Source: Holophagales bacterium
GTDB taxonomy: Bacteria; Acidobacteriota; Thermoanaerobaculia; Multivoradales; JAGPDF01
NCBI GenBank assembly: GCA_016699405.1
Contig: CP064972.1
Span: 3,317,501-3,381,500, forward strand
Reading direction: 5' to 3'
DNA: 64,000 bases
In this document: positions 46,148 to 54,560 of the stretch, piece by piece
Layout: the number at the start of each line of letters is the position of its first letter
Numbering within the stretch: the first letter of the stretch is position 1
Translations under genes and position numbers: made by a program
Notes under the pieces: model-generated
Told to the model about the DNA's origin: nothing
The model's input: the letters and a program-made list of their open reading frames with translations, nothing else
Database searches by the model: none

Positions 46148-47115
46148 TCCTCGACGCGTTCCGCGCTACCGACCTCCCGCACGGCGGCGTGGTCACCATC
46201 GGGAACTACGACGGCATCCACCTCGGGCAGCGGCAGGTTCTCGAGCGCGTCGTCGCGCGGGCGCGGACCCTCGGGGTGCCGGCGGTGGTGGTGAGCTTCC
46301 AACCGCATCCGGTGGCGATCCTGCGGCCGGACGAGGCGCCGCCGGCGCTGACCACGGCCGCGCAGCGCGAGCGGTTGCTCGACGAAATCGGCGTCGATGT
46401 GGTGCTGACGATCCGTTTCACCCGGGATTTCGCGGCCCTTTCGGCCGAGGAGTTCGTGCGCGGGTTCCTCGTCGGGCGGCTCGCCGCCCGGGAGGTCTAC
46501 GTCGGCTCGCGATTCGGATTCGGCCGCGGCCGGGAGGGAGATCTCGCCCTGCTCACCCGGATGGGAGCCGAGCTCGGGTTCACGGCCGTAGGGGTCGAAG
46601 AGCTGACCCAGCGCGGCGAGGCCGTCTCGGCGACGCGAATCCGCCGCGCGATCGGCGAAGGGCGTGTCGAGGATGCGGCCGCAATGCTCGGTCGACCCTA
46701 TGCGATCACCGGCGTGATCGTGCGCGGCGACCGGATGGGCAAGCGGCTGGGCTGGCCGACGGTCAATGTCGCGGCCGACCACGAGCTGCTGCCGGCCGAC
46801 GGGGTCTACTGCACGCGCGTCCACTTCCCGAGCTTCCCGGCAACCTTCGACTGCGCGACGAACATCGGCAGTCGGCCGACGGTATACGAGAACTTCCAGC
46901 GCGTCGTCGAGGGGCATATTCTCGACTTCTCGAGCGACGTCTATGGCGAGCGGGTGGAGCTCGCCTTCCACCGTCGCCTGCGTGAGGAGCGCATCTTCCC
47001 GTCGGTCATGGACCTGTCGCAGCAGATCCGGCGAGACGTCGACGCCACCCGTCAGTACTTCGCGGCGCGACGGCGTGCGGAAGAAGAGAAAGCGGCCCCG
47101 GCGGAGCTGGGCTAG
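46138..47115 (+). CDS. ribF: Bifunctional riboflavin kinase/FAD synthetase
   Basis: RibF phosphorylates riboflavin to FMN and adenylylates FMN to FAD. The 325-aa product has the N-terminal nucleotidyltransferase domain (VTIGNYDGIHLGQRQVL, FQPHPVAIL, VSATRIRRAIGEG). The C-terminal flavokinase domain has GDRMGKRLGWPTVNV, GVYC, NIGSRPTV and the LDFSSDVYGE segment. The ATG at 46138 is inside the end of rimO (10-base overlap), so translation is probably coupled. A flavin-cofactor gene fits the general housekeeping content of the segment. Confidence 0.96.
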   Translation: MQVVLDAFRATDLPHGGVVTIGNYDGIHLGQRQVLERVVARARTLGVPAVVVSFQPHPVAILRPDEAPPALTTAAQRERLLDEIGVDVVLTIRFTRDFAALSAEEFVRGFLVGRLAAREVYVGSRFGFGRGREGDLALLTRMGAELGFTAVGVEELTQRGEAVSATRIRRAIGEGRVEDAAAMLGRPYAITGVIVRGDRMGKRLGWPTVNVAADHELLPADGVYCTRVHFPSFPATFDCATNIGSRPTVYENFQRVVEGHILDFSSDVYGERVELAFHRRLREERIFPSVMDLSQQIRRDVDATRQYFAARRRAEEEKAAPAELG

Positions 47116-47175
47116 CTCGGGCGTCGGCGCGGTGGTGCCGGCGAGCGAGGAATCGAGAACGAGGAGTCGAGAGCG

Positions 47176-47508
47176 ATGGCCAGCGACAAAATCGTCAGCG
47201 TCAACGAGACCAACTTCAGCCAGGACGTCCTGGCGTCCGATGTCCCGGTCCTGGTGGACTTCTGGGCGCCCTGGTGCGGGCCGTGTCGGACGGTAGCGCC
47301 GGTTCTCGACGAGCTCGCCGAGGAGCTCGCCGGGAAAGTGCGTATCGCCAAGGTGAACGTCGACGACAGCCAGGGGCTGGCGGTGCAGTTCCGCATCTCG
47401 AGCATTCCGTCGTTCATCCTGTTCAAGAACGGGCAGGTCGCCGACCGGATGCTGGGAGCGATGCCGAAGGCGCAGTTCGAAGCGTTCCTCGAGCGCAACA
47501 TCTCCTGA
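47176..47508 (+). CDS. trxA: Thioredoxin
   Basis: The 110-aa product is a canonical cytoplasmic thioredoxin, a general protein disulfide reductant. The redox site WCGPC is at residues 33-37, preceded by VLVDFWAPW. The cis-proline segment (SSIPSFILF) and the GQVADRMLGAMPK turn are in place. There is no signal peptide. An AG-rich leader (GAGGAGTCGAGAGCG) precedes the ATG. It lies 60 bases after ribF and 10 bases before the M24 peptidase gene. Thioredoxin reductase is not in the window. Confidence 0.97.
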   Translation: MASDKIVSVNETNFSQDVLASDVPVLVDFWAPWCGPCRTVAPVLDELAEELAGKVRIAKVNVDDSQGLAVQFRISSIPSFILFKNGQVADRMLGAMPKAQFEAFLERNIS

Positions 47509-47518
47509 GCCCGACGAG

Positions 47519-48769
47519 ATGAGCGAGCTCGAGCGGACGGCGATCCTCCCGGGACTCGACGAGCTGCTCGCCGAGCAGGGTTGTGTCGCTCTCCTGGTGC
47601 TGGCGCGTTCGGCGGCCGATCCGGACTTGGCGCGTTTCGCCCGTGGATCCCACCTCGGAAAGAGCTTCGTCCTCGTCCCCGCCGGCGGCGAGCCATGGCT
47701 GGGGACGTTCACGCCGATGGAGCGCGAAGAGGCCGCGCGAACCGGCCTCGCCCAGCTCACTCCCGAGCGACTCGAGATCGCGAGGTTCGCGGTCGAGCGG
47801 CCCGATCCGGGGCAGCTCCTTGCTGCTGTCGTCGAGCGGGCCTTCGCCGAAACCGGCCTGGAGCCGGGACGGATCGCGCTCGCCGGCCATCCGGCCGTCG
47901 GCGAGGCGGTGGAGGCGCTCCAGTTGCTCGCAGCGAAGGGATGGAGCTTCGCGGCTGGCAATCCGCTGTTGCGCCGGATTCGCCAGCGCAAGCTCGACTG
48001 GGAGGTCGCGGAGGCTCGCCGCGCCACGGCGGGCACCTGCGCGGCGATGCGTCATGTGGCGGCGATGCTCGTCGGCTCGGTGCCGCGGGTCGGAGAGCTC
48101 TGGTTCCAAGGTGAGCGACTGACGATCGCGCGATTGAAGCAGGCGATCGCTGTCGAGCTCGCGCGTCACGGCCTCGAGCAGCCGGAAGGGAATCTCGTCG
48201 CTCCCGGGGAAGAGGGCGCCGTGCCCCACAACACCGGGACGCCGAGCCGGGTGCTCCGCCCGGGCGAGACGCTGATCGTCGACCTCTTCCCGAAGAGCCT
48301 GTTGTTTGCCGACTGCACACGCACCTTCTGCGTCGGCGGTGCTCCGCCGGCGGTGGCGGAGGGCTTCGTCGCGGTGCGCGAAGCGCTGGCTCTGGCCCAT
48401 CGCCAGGCGAGGCCCGGGCAGCGCGGGTGGGACCTGCAGCAGGCGGTTTGCGATCACTTCTCCGCGCGGGGCTATCCCACGCCGATCTCGACGCCGGGGA
48501 CGCTGCGAGGCTACGTGCACGGCCTCGGACACGGTGTCGGCTTCGAGCTCCACGAGTACCCGGCGATGAGCAAGCAGGCCGGGCCGGAAGGCGTGCTGGC
48601 CGAGGGCGACCTGCTCACTCTCGAACCGGGCCTGTACGAGCCGGGAGAACCGGATTCGGAGTACGGCTGGGCGATCCGTCTGGAAGATCACGTACGGATC
48701 GGTGCGGAGGCCAACGAAAATCTCACGCCCCTTCCCTACGACCTCGACCCGCGGGCGTGGGTCGGCTAG
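47519..48769 (+). CDS. M24-family (Xaa-Pro-type) metallopeptidase
   Basis: The 416-aa product has a creatinase-like N-terminal domain (about 1-165) and a pita-bread M24 catalytic domain. All five metal ligands can be placed: aspartates in VDLFPK and FADCTRTF, histidine in GLGHGVGFELHE, and glutamates in TLEPGLY and IRLEDHV. This matches Xaa-Pro aminopeptidase/dipeptidase-type enzymes that act on X-Pro peptides. No signal peptide is visible, so it is cytoplasmic. It follows trxA by 10 bases and precedes an exported TPR protein by 32 bases. The exact specificity (aminopeptidase or prolidase) is not readable. Confidence 0.92.
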   Translation: MSELERTAILPGLDELLAEQGCVALLVLARSAADPDLARFARGSHLGKSFVLVPAGGEPWLGTFTPMEREEAARTGLAQLTPERLEIARFAVERPDPGQLLAAVVERAFAETGLEPGRIALAGHPAVGEAVEALQLLAAKGWSFAAGNPLLRRIRQRKLDWEVAEARRATAGTCAAMRHVAAMLVGSVPRVGELWFQGERLTIARLKQAIAVELARHGLEQPEGNLVAPGEEGAVPHNTGTPSRVLRPGETLIVDLFPKSLLFADCTRTFCVGGAPPAVAEGFVAVREALALAHRQARPGQRGWDLQQAVCDHFSARGYPTPISTPGTLRGYVHGLGHGVGFELHEYPAMSKQAGPEGVLAEGDLLTLEPGLYEPGEPDSEYGWAIRLEDHVRIGAEANENLTPLPYDLDPRAWVG

Positions 48770-48801
48770 GCGGGGCAGCAGCTCCACGGAGGATTCCATC
48801 C

Positions 48802-49605
48802 ATGCGTCCAGCGATGCTCGTCGTCGCCTCGGCGGCTCTTGCCGTCGCCCTCGTCGTCACCCCGCCCCTGCGTGCGCAGGCGGAAGAGACGCATGCGGGC
48901 AATGTCGAGTCGCCCCAGGCGGCACGTGCCGCTCTCGCGAGCTTCGACAAGGCCGTCAAGGCGTTCAACGGCAAGGACTACGAGAAGGCACGCAAAGAGC
49001 TGGGGATCTGCCTGAGTCACCAGCCGAACAACAGCGATGCGCACCTGCTCCTCGCCAAGACGCTCTACGCCGTCAAGGACTACGCCGCGGCGCTCACCGA
49101 AGTCGAGCTTGCCAAGTCGACCTTCGATGCCGGGCAGGCTCAGGCCCAGGTGCGGGAGGAGAGTCGGCGCACCGAGCTGCAGCGTCGTCGCCGAGCGCAG
49201 GACGAGCAGATCCGGGAGATCAACATGTCGCTGTCGCGGCCGGTCTCGGACGAGGAGCGCCGCCTGCTCATGGCGTCGCTGTCCCAGGCCGAGCAGGCCC
49301 GCGACGAGCTCGACCGGCAGATCTTCCAGCCGCCGACGATCCCGGGCGGCGTCCCTGCCGAGTACCACTTCTTCCACGGCAACGTCCTGCTGCGGCTGCA
49401 GCGGGTCGACGACGCCGTGGCGCAGTATCGCGAGGCGCTCAAGGTCAAGCCGAACTACCCGGACGCGGCGAACAACCTCGCCGCCCTCTACTTCGCCGCC
49501 AAGGTGCCGAAGCTGGCGCTCGAGGTGATCGAGCAGGCCGAAGCGCAGGGCGTCAAGGTCAACCCGGAGCTCAAGAAGGCGGTTCTCGAGGCCGTCAAGC
49601 CCTGA
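48802..49605 (+). CDS. Exported TPR protein
   Basis: The 267-aa product has a signal peptide (MLVVASAALAVALVVTPPLRAQA) and TPR motifs on both sides of a charged coiled-coil-like segment (about 110-170, rich in E, R and Q). The TPR parts are AVKAFNGKDYEKARKELGIC near 50-70 and DDAVAQYREALKVKPNYPDA near 210-230. The ATG at 48802 has GGAGGA upstream. Exported TPR proteins act as scaffolds for envelope complexes; nothing here identifies the partners. It ends before a hairpin terminator shared with the convergent DUF2330 gene. Confidence 0.82.
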   Translation: MRPAMLVVASAALAVALVVTPPLRAQAEETHAGNVESPQAARAALASFDKAVKAFNGKDYEKARKELGICLSHQPNNSDAHLLLAKTLYAVKDYAAALTEVELAKSTFDAGQAQAQVREESRRTELQRRRRAQDEQIREINMSLSRPVSDEERRLLMASLSQAEQARDELDRQIFQPPTIPGGVPAEYHFFHGNVLLRLQRVDDAVAQYREALKVKPNYPDAANNLAALYFAAKVPKLALEVIEQAEAQGVKVNPELKKAVLEAVKP

Positions 49606-49612
49606 CGCCGGT

Positions 49613-49640
49613 GGCGGAGCGACCGAGCGGTCGTTCCGCC
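49613..49640. terminator. Bidirectional hairpin terminator
   Basis: A 13-bp stem with one G-T pair (49613-49625 with 49628-49640) lies seven bases after the TPR gene stop and 35 bases past the end of the convergent DUF2330 gene. A short TTCG follows on the plus strand. Confidence 0.65.
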
Positions 49641-49675
49641 CTTCGATTCGCGCCAGAGGATGGCGTCGACGGCCT

Positions 49676-51049
49676 CTACCGCCCGTCCCCCCAGAGCTTC
49701 TCCCACCAGCGCGACTCTCGGCCCGGCGGGCTGTCGAGCTTCATCTTGCGGCGGATGGTAGCGATCTCCCATCCGGTCAGGTTCGCCAGCGTCTGCGCCT
49801 CCTGGTCGAGACGGAGGGAGAGGTCGGCGAGGTAGCGGCGACCCTCGTCGCAGTCGGGCTTCCCGGTCCACGGGTGGCGAAGGATGAAGCGGCCCTGGAA
49901 GTTGGTCCGGTCTCCGGTCTCCTGGAAGACCAGATCCTCGGGGAAGTGCTCGTTGTCGTAGCGCACGTGGAGCCGCGAGACGAAGACGTCGACAGCGCGT
50001 GTCGGCCGCTGCGCCGGAGCCAGGAAGCGAGGCCCGGGTTCGGCCGGTGCGTCGAGCCAGAAGACCCCGAGGTCGCGAAGCTCCTTCGGGCTGAGGGGGT
50101 CGGCGGCGCAGGGATCGCACCAACCCATGTCCCAGGCGTATTCGAGGAACACGGCGCGGCGCTCCTCTCGGTCCACCGCGCGGTCGAACATCGCCTTGTA
50201 AAAGGCGGCGAACTCGTCCTTGACGAAGAGCGGCACCTCGGCGTCGCTCGGCAGGCGGACGGTCCGGTAGTTGGTGGTCTCGACGCGGCCCTTGCGCGAC
50301 AGGGCGTAGACGAAGAGCTCCTGCGGGCCATCGGCGTTGGCCATGCCGAGACGGATCGGCAGCATGAAGCGCGGCGACTCGTAGGCGATCTGCAGCGGAC
50401 GCAGGTAGGTGAATCCGAGCTTGGCCTGTTCGGCGAGATTCACCTTGGCGACGAAGAAACGCAGGTTCTGTTTGATGTAACTCCCGAGCACCCGCGAGGC
50501 CCCGGCCGGCACGCGGTAGCCGTTCTCGGTGAGCCAGGTCTCGAGCCCCGAGCTCTCGCGGGCGGAGAGAATCAGGATGTCGTATTCGCCGACCGTGTAG
50601 GTGGCCTCGACGGTCACCCCGAGCGCGCGGGCCCGAGCCTGCCCCCCAGTGGCTCCGGCGGCGGCCGGCGCGGGCACGGCCATGTCGTAGACCATCCGGC
50701 GGCAGGGATCGTCGTCGAAGTACTCGACCAGCCGTGGTGCGGTGTAGGCGTCGAGGTGGTCGATCACCGCCTTGTCGCCGACGTGGATCTGGCCGCGTTC
50801 GAGGAAGGTCGGCACCGGCACGACGAGGGCGAACTCCTTCGGCTCCCCGCGGAAGTCGTTGGCCATCGTGAGCACGGTGCGGTCGCCGTCTCTCACCAGC
50901 ACGACCTGGGAGGCATGGTTGAACAGCTGGGTGTCGGCCCGGGCGACGTAGAAGCCGCAGAAAGCAGCGACCGGCACCGGCGTGGCGGCGAGGAGGGCGA
51001 GTGCCACGGCGGCCGTGGCCAGGCGGGGGGGCGGGAAGGCTCGTGGCAT
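49676..51049 (-). CDS. Exported DUF2330 protein
   Basis: The 457-aa product has a signal peptide (ATAAVALALLAATPVPVAA) immediately followed by FCGFYVARADTQLFNHASQV, the typical mature start of DUF2330 proteins. The family segments EFALVVPVPT, VGEYDILILSA and ENGYRVPAGA are present, and cysteine pairs (CDPC) suggest disulfides or metal binding. A hydrophilic C-terminal tail could be cytoplasm-independent; no membrane helix is seen beyond the signal. It lies 22 bases after the RnfD-like membrane protein gene on the same strand. I recall DUF2330 genes next to RnfD-like genes elsewhere, which suggests a functional pair. The biochemical role is unknown. Confidence 0.85.
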   Translation of the reverse strand: MPRAFPPPRLATAAVALALLAATPVPVAAFCGFYVARADTQLFNHASQVVLVRDGDRTVLTMANDFRGEPKEFALVVPVPTFLERGQIHVGDKAVIDHLDAYTAPRLVEYFDDDPCRRMVYDMAVPAPAAAGATGGQARARALGVTVEATYTVGEYDILILSARESSGLETWLTENGYRVPAGASRVLGSYIKQNLRFFVAKVNLAEQAKLGFTYLRPLQIAYESPRFMLPIRLGMANADGPQELFVYALSRKGRVETTNYRTVRLPSDAEVPLFVKDEFAAFYKAMFDRAVDREERRAVFLEYAWDMGWCDPCAADPLSPKELRDLGVFWLDAPAEPGPRFLAPAQRPTRAVDVFVSRLHVRYDNEHFPEDLVFQETGDRTNFQGRFILRHPWTGKPDCDEGRRYLADLSLRLDQEAQTLANLTGWEIATIRRKMKLDSPPGRESRWWEKLWGDGR

Positions 51050-51071
51050 GGCAAGTCTCCTGGATGGACGC

Positions 51072-51956
51072 TCAGGCGAGGGTCGGCGGACAGGGCAGCG
51101 TGACGGTCTTCGACTCGGGTCGGTTCGCCGATTCGGCCCACTCGAATCGACCTCCGGGCAGCAGCCGGTCGATGACCGGCACCAGGGGCGAGAGCGCGGC
51201 GAGCGACCAGAGCAGCGGGTTGGTGCGGAAGAGCTTGAACTGCACCACGTAGGCCCCGGCGGCGACCAGCGCCGCGAAGAGCACCCGGCCAGCGCGCGAA
51301 TCCGGCGTGGTACGCGGGTCGGAGATCATGAAGAAGGCGAAGAGCACCAGAGCGCCATCCTGAAGCCGATGAAGCGGAATGGCGAGCGGTTCGCCGAGCC
51401 AGAGCGAGCGGCCGGCGAGCAGCGCGCTCCAGGAGACGAGAAAAGCCGCAGTGATCTCGGCGCGGGCAGCGCGGTAGATGACGAAGGCACCGGCGGACGC
51501 CAGGGCGAAGGCGAAGACCGTCAGGTGTCCCCACTGGCCGGGGGAGACCCACGCTCCGGCAAGGCCCATGGCGGCGACGAGCGCGATGTTCGATGGATTG
51601 AAGACGTGCTTGCCGCGGACGCGAATCAGGAACTTCGTCGCCATGGCGAAGGCCGCGGTCCCCGCGGCGATCCACGGCGAGCCCGTCCGCAGCAGCAGGC
51701 AGAGCGAGAGAGAGGCGATCAGAGCGCTGCGCGGCTCGAACGCGCGGTGTGCCACGAGGCGGTCGCCGAGGTACTGAGACCCCAGGCCGCCAGCGAGCGT
51801 GGCGACGATCTGCGCGCCGCCGACCGGGAACTTCAGCACCGCGAGCCCGAAGGCCAGCAGGGAGCCGAGGACGAGGGTCTGGTAGGTCCGCGCGTCGGCG
51901 GGCATCCAACGGAAGAGGGCGGGGAAGCGAACGGCCGGCTGGCGTGCAGGAGGCAT
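51072..51956 (-). CDS. RnfD/NqrB-like integral membrane protein
   Basis: The 294-aa product has eight or more hydrophobic segments (for example TLVLGSLLAFGLAVL, LFAALVAAGAYVV) and resembles subunit D of RNF-type electron transport complexes (NqrB/RnfD family). The segment FMISDPRTTPDSRAGR is like the T/S-D-P region of that family near the flavin site, although the covalent-FMN threonine motif is not clearly conserved. No rnfA, B, C, E or G gene is nearby, so it is an orphan. It is transcribed with DUF2330 (22-base gap). It may be a stand-alone flavin or electron-transfer membrane protein; that is inference. Confidence 0.75.
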   Translation of the reverse strand: MPPARQPAVRFPALFRWMPADARTYQTLVLGSLLAFGLAVLKFPVGGAQIVATLAGGLGSQYLGDRLVAHRAFEPRSALIASLSLCLLLRTGSPWIAAGTAAFAMATKFLIRVRGKHVFNPSNIALVAAMGLAGAWVSPGQWGHLTVFAFALASAGAFVIYRAARAEITAAFLVSWSALLAGRSLWLGEPLAIPLHRLQDGALVLFAFFMISDPRTTPDSRAGRVLFAALVAAGAYVVQFKLFRTNPLLWSLAALSPLVPVIDRLLPGGRFEWAESANRPESKTVTLPCPPTLA

Positions 51957-52096
51957 GGTCGAGGTCTCGTCTCCCCGATTCGACGTTCGCGGCCGCGTCG
52001 GCGCAACTCGCCACGCGTTGCCTTGGCGTGGAGGTTGCGCTACCTTCCTCGCAGCGCTCCGTCACCGCCCGCGGGGCCAGGACAAGGGGAGAGCGG

Positions 52097-54541
52097 ATGG
52101 AATCCTACGAGAAACTCGGGGTCTTCTACCTGGGACGGACGCGCGACGCGGCGACCCGCCAGACGACGGCCACGCCGTTGCTCTACGATGCGCGCGACCT
52201 GACGACCCACGCGGTCTGCGTCGGAATGACCGGCAGCGGCAAGACCGGCCTCTGTCTCGGATTGCTCGAAGAGGCCGCGATCGACGGCATTCCGGCGATC
52301 ATCGTCGACCCGAAGGGTGATCTCGGGAACCTCCTCCTGACTTTCCCGGACTTGCGGGCGGAGGACTTCCAGCCCTGGGTCGACCCCGACGATGCGGCCC
52401 GCAAGGGTCTCACCCCCGAGGCCCTGGCCGCCGAGACGGCGGCGAAGTGGCGGCAGGGGCTGGCGAGTTGGGATCAGGATGGGGATCGGATCCGGCGGCT
52501 AAGGGAGGCGGCGGAGTTCGCCATCTACACCCCGGGCAGCGACGCGGGTCGCCCGGTCTCGGTGCTGGCCTCCTTCGCGGCACCGCCGGCCGAGGTCCTG
52601 GCCGACGGAGACCTCTACCGGGACCGGATCGCCACGGCCGCCACGAGCCTGCTCGGCCTCGTGGGGATCTCCGCCGATCCGCTGCGCTCGCGCGAGCACA
52701 TCCTGCTCTCGACGCTTTTCGACACGGCATGGCGGGCCGGACGCGACATCGACATCGCAGGGCTCATCCGCGACGTGCAGAAGCCGCCGATCGCGCAGGT
52801 CGGCGTGCTCGATCTGGAGACGTTCTACCCGGCCGGCGAGCGCTTCCAGCTCGCCCTGGCGCTCAACAACGTCATCGCCGCGCCGAGCTTCTCCTCCTGG
52901 CTTCAGGGCGACCCGCTGGCGATCGACCGATTGCTCTATACCGACGCGGGCAAGCCGCGGCATGCCATCTTCTCGATCGCGCATCTCTCCGATGCCGAGC
53001 GGATGTTCTTCGTCTCGCTGCTGCTCAACCAGACCCTCGGGTGGATGCGCACCCGCCCGGGCTCGACGAGCCTGCGCGCGCTCTTCTACATGGACGAGAT
53101 CTTCGGTTTCCTGCCGCCGGTCGCCGCACCGCCGTCGAAGAAGCCGATGCTCACCCTGCTCAAGCAGGCGCGTGCCTTCGGACTCGGCGTCGTGCTGGCG
53201 ACGCAGAACCCGGTCGATCTCGACTACAAGGCGCTGGCCAACATCGGCACCTGGTTCCTCGGCAGGCTGCAGACCGACCAGGATCGCTCACGAGTGCTCG
53301 AAGGGCTCTTCGGCGGGCAGGCGGCCGAGCCCGGCTCGCCGCGGTCGGTCGTCGAGCAGGGTCTCTCGCAAGTCGGCAGCCGCGTCTTCCTCATGCACAA
53401 CGTGCACGACGAGGCGCCGACCCTGTTCGAGAGCCGCTGGGTGATGTCGTACCTCGCCGGACCGATGTCGCGCGAGCAGATCAAGCGGATCGAAGGAGCC
53501 CGGGCTCAGCAGGCAGCGACGGCCTCGCCGACCCAGACCGGCGCGGTGGTGGGCGACCGCACGCCGGCGGCCGGGCAGGCGACGACGCGGCGTGCTTCCG
53601 CACGGCCCGTCGTCCCGGCAGATGTGCCGGAGGTCTTCCTGGCCGCGCGGTCGGCGGTCGACGAGATCACCTACCTCCCCTACCTGCTCGGTCAGGTCCG
53701 GGTGAGCTTCCGCCACGTCAAGCTCGCCGACGCGGTGCGCCGCGAGTCGACCCTCCTCGCCGAGCTCCCCGACGGTGCCGCCGCGGTCGACTGGCTGAAC
53801 GCCGAACGGCTGGGGGATGGCATGCCCGATCTGCTGCCCGCGCCGCGGGACGGTGCGACCTTCGGCGACGTCCCGGTGGGTGCCCTCAAGGCGGCGTCGC
53901 TCAAACGCTGGGCGACGACCCTCCAGGACACCTTGGCCCGCGAGGAGCGCCTCGACCTCTGGTTGCACAAGCCGAGCGGGACCTTGTCGAGCCCGGGCGA
54001 GAGCGAGCGCGACTTCCGCATCCGCCTCCTCGACGCCTTGCGTTCCGAGCGCGACCGTCAGGTCGATGCCCTGCGACGGAAGATGGCGCCGAAGGCGAGC
54101 GCGCTCGCCGAGCGGATCGCCCGGGCGCAGCAGGCGGTCGAGCGAGAGGCGGCGCAGGCCTCGAGCCAGAAGATGCAAGCGGCGATCTCGGTCGGGGCGA
54201 CCCTCTTGTCGGGCCTCTTCGGTCGCAAGGCGCTCTCCTCCTCGACGCTCAGCAAGGCCTCGAGCGCGGCGCGCGGATTCAGTCGCTCGCAGAAGGAGTC
54301 GCAGGACGTCGAGAACGCTCGCGAGAACCTGGCTCGGCTCGAGCAGCAGCGGGCGGAGCTCGAGGCGGAGGTGAGCGCGGAGGTCGCTGCCATCGGACAG
54401 GCGAACGACCTCTCGGCCGTCACCCTGGAGACGGTGGCGGTTCGCGCGAAGAAGGCGGACGTCGAGATCCTGCGGGTCGCGCTGGCTTGGGCGCCGAGCT
54501 CCCCGGGACCGGCCGGGGCTCCGGCGCCGGCTTGGCGCTGA
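52097..54541 (+). CDS. HerA-like (DUF853/YjgR-type) ATPase
   Basis: The 814-aa product is a HerA/FtsK-superfamily P-loop ATPase of the DUF853/YjgR group. Walker A is GMTGSGKTG (residues 43-51) and Walker B is LFYMDEIFG with D333 and E334. The family stretch IIVDPKGDLGNLLLTFP follows Walker A, and VLATQNPVDLDYKALANIGTWF follows Walker B (quoted parts: DPKGDLGNLLLTFP and ATQNPVDLDYKALANIG). The C-terminal third has an alanine-rich region and a long coiled coil (about 640-790). HerA-like proteins often work with a nuclease; no nuclease is adjacent here. GGGGAGAG precedes the ATG. The channel gene follows by 19 bases. Confidence 0.88.
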   Translation: MESYEKLGVFYLGRTRDAATRQTTATPLLYDARDLTTHAVCVGMTGSGKTGLCLGLLEEAAIDGIPAIIVDPKGDLGNLLLTFPDLRAEDFQPWVDPDDAARKGLTPEALAAETAAKWRQGLASWDQDGDRIRRLREAAEFAIYTPGSDAGRPVSVLASFAAPPAEVLADGDLYRDRIATAATSLLGLVGISADPLRSREHILLSTLFDTAWRAGRDIDIAGLIRDVQKPPIAQVGVLDLETFYPAGERFQLALALNNVIAAPSFSSWLQGDPLAIDRLLYTDAGKPRHAIFSIAHLSDAERMFFVSLLLNQTLGWMRTRPGSTSLRALFYMDEIFGFLPPVAAPPSKKPMLTLLKQARAFGLGVVLATQNPVDLDYKALANIGTWFLGRLQTDQDRSRVLEGLFGGQAAEPGSPRSVVEQGLSQVGSRVFLMHNVHDEAPTLFESRWVMSYLAGPMSREQIKRIEGARAQQAATASPTQTGAVVGDRTPAAGQATTRRASARPVVPADVPEVFLAARSAVDEITYLPYLLGQVRVSFRHVKLADAVRRESTLLAELPDGAAAVDWLNAERLGDGMPDLLPAPRDGATFGDVPVGALKAASLKRWATTLQDTLAREERLDLWLHKPSGTLSSPGESERDFRIRLLDALRSERDRQVDALRRKMAPKASALAERIARAQQAVEREAAQASSQKMQAAISVGATLLSGLFGRKALSSSTLSKASSAARGFSRSQKESQDVENARENLARLEQQRAELEAEVSAEVAAIGQANDLSAVTLETVAVRAKKADVEILRVALAWAPSSPGPAGAPAPAWR

Positions 54542-54560
54542 GTCGGAGGGCGGTCGCGCG

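Noticed and set aside
52097..54541. HerA-type anti-phage defence ATPase
   Set aside because: No nuclease, SIR2, or other effector gene usually paired with defence HerA lies next to it, and the protein resembles the housekeeping YjgR group.
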